In this document: one piece after another, positions 7,647 to 12,076 of the stretch
How positions within the stretch are numbered: position 1 is the stretch's first letter
Layout of the letters: each line of letters begins with the position of its first letter
Assembly (NCBI GenBank): GCA_012515365.1
Contig: JAAYYM010000627.1
Location: 1 to 12,076 of the forward strand
Length of the DNA: 12,076 bases
From: Clostridia bacterium
GTDB lineage: Bacteria > Bacillota_A > Clostridia > Lachnospirales > Lachnospiraceae
Reading direction: 5' to 3'
Position numbers and translations under genes: made by a program
Notes under the pieces: generated by a model
The model's input: only the letters and a program-made list of their open reading frames with translations
Databases searched by the model: none
Told to the model about the DNA's origin: nothing

Positions 7647-10250
7647 TTAATGTCCTTTATTTTGAAACGATTCCATGGCTGCATCATTCAATCGCTTAAC
7701 CTCTTCCTTTAAATCCAAAGCTGAAAGCAGATGGCAGCCTGCGCCCCGAATAATGATCTGTTCCAGTCCATCCGATGTTGCTACCGTGATCCGATGTTTA
7801 GATGCATGGTCATGTGCAAATCGTTCTATGTAACGATCAGCAGTTTCTGCCTCTTTTGTATAGACCACATGAATGTTATGGTAATCCGTGACACTAGTGT
7901 CATGTCCCTTTACACGATACGCATCAAACACTAAAATCAAATTACATTTTCTAAGCGCCTGATAATTACACATGATATCCATCAGTGCGCCCCGTGCCCC
8001 ATCGAGGTTTACGGCGGCTAGTTCCTTCAGTTCCTGCCAAGCATAAATGATATTATATCCATCAACCAAAAGATAATCTTCTCCGATCAGAGTACTGTTA
8101 TAATTTCCGTTTCTGACACTCGTGACATTTTTCTGTGTATATGTAACATCCTTTTCTGATGGCTCTCTTTTTGTATAGGACCATTTATTTGCCGACGATC
8201 CGTCTCTCTTGTTTGCATTGGTAGCACGTTTTAAGATTGCGTCCACTTCTTCAACGCTGATGAATGTATCCCTGTCAAAGCAACTCTCTGATTTCAAAGA
8301 AATATCTGTTTCCTCATCTGACAATGCTTCCTGTGGACGATAGACTCTCTCGACATGCATATGATCGAATACCTGATCCCATGGTACAATAAATCCAGCA
8401 CCATGTGCACAAAACACAGAACCTGATGGATATTCGAGATCATGCTCAGCTTCATAACCGATCATTTTTATGACCTCATCTGCATTATGACATGGTTCAT
8501 ACCCTGAAAAACTACAGAATAATCGTCCTAGTCCTTTTGTATAGGAAATCACTTCTTTCGAATATTCACCTAGACTTGCAACAGGTACGTAACCTGATAT
8601 AACTGCTGTATCGTCTGTCATCTGTGGTGGTTCAAATCGTCCACCCATTCTTTCAATATCCGTCATTGCACGCCCTGTCATCTGACTTGGGATCTCCAGT
8701 CGAAATTGATAGAAAGGCTCCAATAAAAGAGAGTCAGCCTGACATAACCCCTGGCGCAATGCACGATAGGTCGCCTGTCTAAAGTCTCCACCCTCTGTAT
8801 GCTTTGTATGTGCTCGTCCTGCGACAACAGTGACTCGTATATCGGTGATGGCAGCACCTGTTAACACACCCTTATGAATTCGTTCTGACAAATGTGTCAG
8901 AATTAGACGCTGCCAGTTCTTATCAAGTATGTCCTCACTACAGTTAAGTGCAAACTGCATACCACTTCCACGCTCTAATGGTTCCAGCAGTAAATGAACC
9001 TCTGCATAATGCTTCAGTGGTTCAAAATGTCCCACGCCCTCTACTGTATTGATAATTGTTTCTTTATATACGATATGGCCTGTTCCAAACTCGACCTCCG
9101 TTTGAAATCGTTCTCGTATCAGGCTCTTTAGTATCTCGATCTGAACCTCTCCCATGATCTGAACCTGGATTTCCTTCAATGTATCATTCCAGATCACATG
9201 CAGCTCTGGTACTTCTTCTTCCAATTCACGCAGTTTCATCAACATGACAGTGTTGTCACATCCATCCGGCAGTTGTAGCTGGTAAGTTAGAAGGGGTTCC
9301 AGTACCGGTGTTTTCGATGCCTGCTCCATGCCCAATCCTTCCCCTGCTCTTGTAACAGATAGTCCGGTCACTGCACAGATATCACCCGCCTGTACTTCTG
9401 AACGTAATTCATATTTTGTTCCGGAATAACTTCTGATCTGGTTGATTTTCTCTCCATTGATTACACTTTTTACTAAAAGTTTTCCACCGGTAATCTTCAT
9501 ATATGTCAGTCTGTTTCCCTGCTCATCACGTGATATTTTAAATACTCTGGCACCAAAATCATCTGGATATGATTTCTGCTCTGTGTACTCTGACAGACCA
9601 TTTAGAAATTCCTCTACACCATGTGTCAAAAGAGCTGAACCAAAGAAACAAGGATATAATTTTCTGTTCGTAATCAGTTTTCTGATTACTTCAGATGGAA
9701 TAGTTCCTCCCTCAAGAAATAAATCAAGCACAGCTTCCTCACAAGTCGCTACAGCTTCATAAAATTCATCCGTCTGAGTAATCGTAAAGTCAATACAGTT
9801 ACTGTCAAGCCGAGTGCTGAGTTCACTCATCAGTTCCTTTTGTATGGTTCCCGGCTGATCCATCTTATTGATAAAGAGAAACGTCGGAATGTGATACCTC
9901 TTTAACAGCTGCCATAAAGTGTGCGTATGACTTTGCACCCCATCCGATCCACTAATAACAAGAATTGCATAATCCAAAACACTCAGAGTGCGCTCCATCT
10001 CTGCAGAAAAATCTACATGCCCCGGGGTATCTAATAAAATGATCTCAAGATCCTTCATCGTTAATCTTGCCTGCTTTGAGAAAATGGTGATGCCTCTTGC
10101 CCGCTCAAGTGCATAGGTATCCAAAAAGGCATCCTGATGATCCACTCTTCCCTGTTTTCTGATTGCACCACTTATATACAGCATCGCTTCTGATAGTGTG
10201 GTTTTCCCGGCATCTACGTGAGCCAGTATGCCTATAACTGTCCGCTTCAT
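7647..10250 (-). CDS. Tet(M)/EF-G-like translational GTPase fused to a C-terminal YacP/Rae1-like NYN RNase domain
   Basis: An 867-residue protein; canonical Tet(M)/Tet(O) proteins are about 640. The GTPase domain (1-225) is intact: AHVDAGKT 10-17, RGIT 52-55, DTPGH 74-78 with the catalytic His78, NKMD 128-131 and GSA about 204-206. Domains II and III span about 230-398, domain IV about 398-520 and the EF-G C-terminal domain about 520-640. A low-complexity polar linker (645-725) leads to an NYN/YacP-like domain (726-860) with acidic candidates Asp730 in DGYN, Asp776 in VFDAYR, the TKEAETAD block at 798-805 and Asp827 in ATSDG. Rae1/YacP of Bacillus cleaves mRNA in the ribosomal A site, where EF-G-like factors also bind. 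The Tet(M) tip YSPVSTPADFR is replaced by HTKHTEGGDFR (481-491), so tetracycline resistance is doubtful. The gene starts 14 bases after trxA (GGAGAG site). I infer ribosome rescue or stress-coupled mRNA cleavage. Confidence 0.9.
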   Translation of the reverse strand: MKRTVIGILAHVDAGKTTLSEAMLYISGAIRKQGRVDHQDAFLDTYALERARGITIFSKQARLTMKDLEIILLDTPGHVDFSAEMERTLSVLDYAILVISGSDGVQSHTHTLWQLLKRYHIPTFLFINKMDQPGTIQKELMSELSTRLDSNCIDFTITQTDEFYEAVATCEEAVLDLFLEGGTIPSEVIRKLITNRKLYPCFFGSALLTHGVEEFLNGLSEYTEQKSYPDDFGARVFKISRDEQGNRLTYMKITGGKLLVKSVINGEKINQIRSYSGTKYELRSEVQAGDICAVTGLSVTRAGEGLGMEQASKTPVLEPLLTYQLQLPDGCDNTVMLMKLRELEEEVPELHVIWNDTLKEIQVQIMGEVQIEILKSLIRERFQTEVEFGTGHIVYKETIINTVEGVGHFEPLKHYAEVHLLLEPLERGSGMQFALNCSEDILDKNWQRLILTHLSERIHKGVLTGAAITDIRVTVVAGRAHTKHTEGGDFRQATYRALRQGLCQADSLLLEPFYQFRLEIPSQMTGRAMTDIERMGGRFEPPQMTDDTAVISGYVPVASLGEYSKEVISYTKGLGRLFCSFSGYEPCHNADEVIKMIGYEAEHDLEYPSGSVFCAHGAGFIVPWDQVFDHMHVERVYRPQEALSDEETDISLKSESCFDRDTFISVEEVDAILKRATNANKRDGSSANKWSYTKREPSEKDVTYTQKNVTSVRNGNYNSTLIGEDYLLVDGYNIIYAWQELKELAAVNLDGARGALMDIMCNYQALRKCNLILVFDAYRVKGHDTSVTDYHNIHVVYTKEAETADRYIERFAHDHASKHRITVATSDGLEQIIIRGAGCHLLSALDLKEEVKRLNDAAMESFQNKGH

Positions 10251-10264
10251 TTTACTCTCCGGTT

Positions 10265-10576
10265 TTACAAATACTTTTCTATCACTTTTTTTATCTCTTC
10301 TTTTGGCTTAAATCCGATCTGAAGCTCCTGCTTTTCGCCGTCCTTCATAATGATTAAGGTAGGCAGCATGCTGACACCGTACTCAGTTGTAATCTTTGGA
10401 TTAGAGTCTGTATCAATATTATAAAAGCTGACTTTCCCATCCATTTCTTTTGATAATTCCTCGAGCACCGGCTCCATCATTCTGCATGGACCACACCATG
10501 CAGCTGAAAAATCTACTACCGTAATACCTTTCAGATCTGCTTGTCTAAATTCACTCTCATTCACTTTCTTTACCAT
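10265..10576 (-). CDS. trxA: Thioredoxin
   Basis: A 103-residue single-domain thioredoxin, the usual length. It has the active site WCGPC at 27-31, buried Asp22 in VVDFSAAW, and the cis-proline Pro72 in MLPTL. It reduces protein disulfides in the cytoplasm. AAGGAG about 8 bases upstream supports ATG 10576. It lies downstream of a thioredoxin-reductase-like gene, 165 bases away with a palindromic element between them. It is 14 bases upstream of the GTPase-NYN fusion, so it and the fusion are almost certainly on one transcript. No signal peptide or unusual residues are seen. Confidence 0.96.
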   Translation of the reverse strand: MVKKVNESEFRQADLKGITVVDFSAAWCGPCRMMEPVLEELSKEMDGKVSFYNIDTDSNPKITTEYGVSMLPTLIIMKDGEKQELQIGFKPKEEIKKVIEKYL

Positions 10577-10648
10577 ACTCTTCTCTCCTTTTTCTCGCTT
10601 ATTCTTACTTTCTCTCAGGCAACTTCGAAATGCACAATCCTATAAACA

Positions 10649-10726
10649 GATTTCATGAATTTACACAAAATAGGTAAGGCGTCAAAACGCCCTCGACGAA
10701 CGTTTTTTGTGCAAATTTATGAAATC
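10649..10726. repeat. 78-base element with 22-base imperfect terminal inverted repeats and an inner hairpin
   Basis: The left arm (10649-10670, beginning GATTTCATGAATTTACAC) and right arm (10705-10726, ending AAATTTATGAAATC) are reverse complements at 20 of 22 positions. The 34-base core holds a smaller hairpin, GGCGT-CAAA-ACGCC (10678-10691). The core is richer in GC than its flanks. It fills much of the 165-base gap between trxB and trxA, and no gene is seen there. No U-run follows it in either direction, so it is not a standard terminator. It resembles a REP- or MITE-like palindromic unit or a transcript-stabilising hairpin. Copy number in the genome is unknown. Confidence 0.7.
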
Positions 10727-10741
10727 GCTCCACTAATGAAA

Positions 10742-11623
10742 CTATTTCGCAGTCATCTGTCGTTTTTTCTGATCTAGATATCCGGCTGCAGATAATGCTG
10801 CGATATTTCCCTCACCTGCTGACTTAATATACTGATAAGGAGTGCCTACGATATCTCCGCATGCAAAACATCCCTGAAGATTTGTTTCCATTTTTCGATT
10901 TACTACAACATGTCCATCCGATACAGAAATACCGGGAACCAGCTGACTCGGTGCAACACTTTCACGTAAGATGAAAATACCATCCGCTTCATATTCGCCC
11001 TTTTGTGTAATCAGTTTTTCAACCTTTTCAGACCCATCTATGGAAATCGGCTTATCTTCAATAATCTCTATCTGCTCTGATAAAGTAACCGGTTCCTGAT
11101 ACATCGGAATATAGGAAACATGTTCGGCTAATTCCGACAAAAATTCTGCTTCTGCCTCATCCTTTTTTGCATACCCGATGACAATGACCTTTTTACCTCG
11201 GTAAAGTGCCCCATCACAGGTAGCACAATAACTGACACCTCTTCCTAGGTAATGTTCCTCTTTTGGATAAGGTTTTCCAAAATTCACTCCTGTTGCCAGG
11301 ATCACGCTGTCTGCCTCGTAGATCTGATTATTCGATGCCCATAAAGCAAAGTAGTCACCCATTGCATAAACAGCTGTGACTTTGTCCTCGGTTATCTCGA
11401 TTTCCATTTTTCTTAAATGTTCACGAAAATGTTCTGCGAGTGCTTCCCCGGTAATAGATGGCAGTCCAAGATAATTTTGAATCTCATGTGCCTTTGAAAG
11501 CTTGTAACTTAACTCATGACTTCCGATCAGCAGGATATTCTTTTTTCTGATTTTCAATGTGATCGCTGCAGATAATCCCGCCGGACCTGTGCCAATGATC
11601 GCTACATCAAATCGCTCACTCAT
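10742..11623 (-). CDS. Thioredoxin reductase-like flavoprotein lacking NADPH motifs (FFTR-like)
   Basis: A 293-residue protein of the low-molecular-weight thioredoxin reductase family (TrxB is usually about 310-320). The FAD-binding GTGPAG is at 11-16, the redox pair CATC at 133-136, and the C-terminal FAD block ACGDIVG...GEGNIAA at 254-276. The second dinucleotide fold is altered: the expected GGGxSAxEEA reads GYAKKDEAEAE at 150-160, and the HRRxxxR motif is missing, with VSYIPMYQEP at about 169-178 instead. Both motifs bind NADPH in classic TrxB. Their loss together with the short length matches ferredoxin-dependent flavin thioredoxin reductases described in Clostridium. It probably reduces the TrxA encoded downstream. 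A strong AAGGAGG sits a few bases before ATG 11623. Enzyme class is secure; the electron donor is inferred. Confidence 0.88.
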   Translation of the reverse strand: MSERFDVAIIGTGPAGLSAAITLKIRKKNILLIGSHELSYKLSKAHEIQNYLGLPSITGEALAEHFREHLRKMEIEITEDKVTAVYAMGDYFALWASNNQIYEADSVILATGVNFGKPYPKEEHYLGRGVSYCATCDGALYRGKKVIVIGYAKKDEAEAEFLSELAEHVSYIPMYQEPVTLSEQIEIIEDKPISIDGSEKVEKLITQKGEYEADGIFILRESVAPSQLVPGISVSDGHVVVNRKMETNLQGCFACGDIVGTPYQYIKSAGEGNIAALSAAGYLDQKKRQMTAK

Positions 11624-11654
11624 GGAACACCTCCTTCATCATTTTTCTCTTTCT

Positions 11655-11683
11655 ATCATAATGCGAAATGAAGAATGATGCAA
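11655..11683 (-). promoter_or_regulatory. Sigma-A promoter of the thioredoxin reductase/thioredoxin operon
   Basis: On the minus strand TTGCAT (11678-11683) and TATGAT (11655-11660) are separated by exactly 17 bases. Transcription would start near 11648, with a leader of about 25 bases that contains the ribosome binding site. It is the best promoter match in the right half of the window. Confidence 0.65.
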
Positions 11684-11723
11684 ACTTATTATTTCCTTTT
11701 TTGCCAAACTTGATACAAGATAC

Positions 11724-11762
11724 CGGATTTGCTCCTTCCGTTTCTTTTGAAGAAGGAATCCG
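11724..11762. other. Bulged inverted repeat upstream of the trxB promoter
   Basis: CGGATT (11724-11729) and CCTTC (11734-11738) pair with GAAGGAATCCG (11752-11762), forming 11 base pairs with a 4-base bulge and a 13-base loop. It lies between the ptsH terminator and the trxB promoter and is not followed by a U-run on either strand. It might be an operator, a decayed element or chance. Confidence 0.3.
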
Positions 11763-11771
11763 CAAGATAAT

Positions 11772-11808
11772 AAAAATGCCTGTCACTGATTTCTGACAGG
11801 CATTTTTT
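11772..11808 (-). terminator. Intrinsic terminator downstream of ptsH
   Basis: AATGCCTGTCA (11775-11785) pairs perfectly with TGACAGGCATT (11794-11804) around an 8-base loop. Flanking A and T runs extend the stem and supply a U-tract in both directions. It lies about 25 bases past the ptsH stop, so its main job is to end the HPr transcript. Confidence 0.9.
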
Positions 11809-11832
11809 ATTCCTATAATTGAATATTACTTT

Positions 11833-12076
11833 TTATTCACCTAAACCGTTTTCAATGGCTTCAATCAGAGTTTTTAATGCTACTTCTTCATCTTCACCCT
11901 CGCATACAAACTCTACTTCATCTCCACACTTTACACATGCACCTAAAACGCTTAATACACTTTTTGCATTCGCAGTATTCTCACGGAAACTAAATGTGAT
12001 CAATGATTTAAACTGCATCGCTTCCTTACATAGGATTCCTGCCGGTCTTAGATGTAGGCCCGTTGGATTCTTTATA
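11833..12076 (-). CDS. ptsH: Phosphocarrier protein HPr, 5' end beyond window
   Basis: The frame is open to the window edge and covers about 80 residues; probably only a handful of N-terminal residues are missing. The edge-side segment reads NPTGLHLRPAG, which holds the PTS phosphorylation histidine (His15 equivalent) and its arginine partner. NAKSVLSVLGA holds the regulatory serine (Ser46 equivalent) used by HPr kinase, and the C terminus EGEDEEVALKTLIEAIENGLGE is typical. An ATG at 12018 is internal to the protein, so the 61-residue frame beginning there is not the gene. HPr carries phosphate from enzyme I to sugar permeases and, when serine-phosphorylated, is the CcpA corepressor in Firmicutes. 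The active histidine makes it HPr, not Crh. It has its own terminator before the trxB unit. Confidence 0.93.
   Translation of the reverse strand, partial: IKNPTGLHLRPAGILCKEAMQFKSLITFSFRENTANAKSVLSVLGACVKCGDEVEFVCEGEDEEVALKTLIEAIENGLGE

Noticed and set aside
9442..9762. 106-residue plus-strand frame opposite the GTPase gene
   Set aside because: It is antisense to a strongly conserved GTPase coding region, has no recognisable domain, and has no convincing ribosome binding site.
10600..10640. Separate promoter directly upstream of trxA
   Set aside because: The gap downstream of the palindromic element has weak -10-like strings but no -35 at acceptable spacing; trxA may be transcribed from the trxB promoter.
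11714..11724. TTGATACAAG-type short inverted repeat upstream of the trxB promoter as an operator
   Set aside because: Four-base arms around three bases are expected by chance in AT-rich DNA, and nothing else supports binding.

Overview
The window reads as chromosomal DNA of an AT-rich anaerobic Firmicute, most likely class Clostridia and plausibly Lachnospiraceae. The support is strong AGGAGG-type ribosome binding sites, a Clostridia-style HPr, a thioredoxin reductase without NADPH motifs, and a Tet(M)-like GTPase with a C-terminal NYN domain. I see no transposase, phage gene, CRISPR array, tRNA or rRNA.

Left half (1-6953): a purine/urate catabolism neighbourhood. A fold-type II PLP-dependent lyase (1-1400, minus, 3' end outside the window) is divergent from a plus-strand operon: a YheO-type PAS/HTH regulator (1601-2239), ygeY (2295-3500), ygeW (3522-4715) and arcC (4746-5681). 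The 200-base divergent region holds two back-to-back AT-rich palindromes (1487-1521) centred between two outward-facing promoters, which suggests shared regulation. Guanine deaminase (5670-6953, minus, GTG start) converges on arcC with a 12-base overlap. These genes match members of the E. coli ygeW-ygeX-ygeY-yqeA-ssnA-guaD region and of the anaerobic urate-degradation clusters reported in gut bacteria. Guanine is deaminated to xanthine. Downstream ureido intermediates would be hydrolysed (YgeY), split to carbamoyl phosphate (YgeW) and used to make ATP (ArcC). The PLP lyase is a candidate for the terminal ammonia-releasing step. ygfK, ssnA, hyuA and xdhD homologues are not in the window.

Right half (6972-12076, all minus): read in transcription order it is ptsH (HPr, 5' end cut by the window edge), a strong intrinsic terminator, a good sigma-A promoter, a thioredoxin-reductase-like flavoprotein, a 165-base gap with a 78-base palindromic element, trxA, an 867-residue fusion of a Tet(M)/EF-G-like translational GTPase to a YacP/Rae1-like NYN RNase domain, a TetR regulator, and guaD.

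The most notable items are: (1) the ribosome-GTPase/NYN-RNase fusion, which would probably be auto-annotated as tetracycline resistance although the tetracycline-displacing loop is different; (2) the thioredoxin reductase lacking both NADPH motifs, suggesting a ferredoxin-dependent enzyme; (3) the purine/ureide cluster with an uncharacterised PLP lyase in place of YgeX and a palindromic operator candidate.
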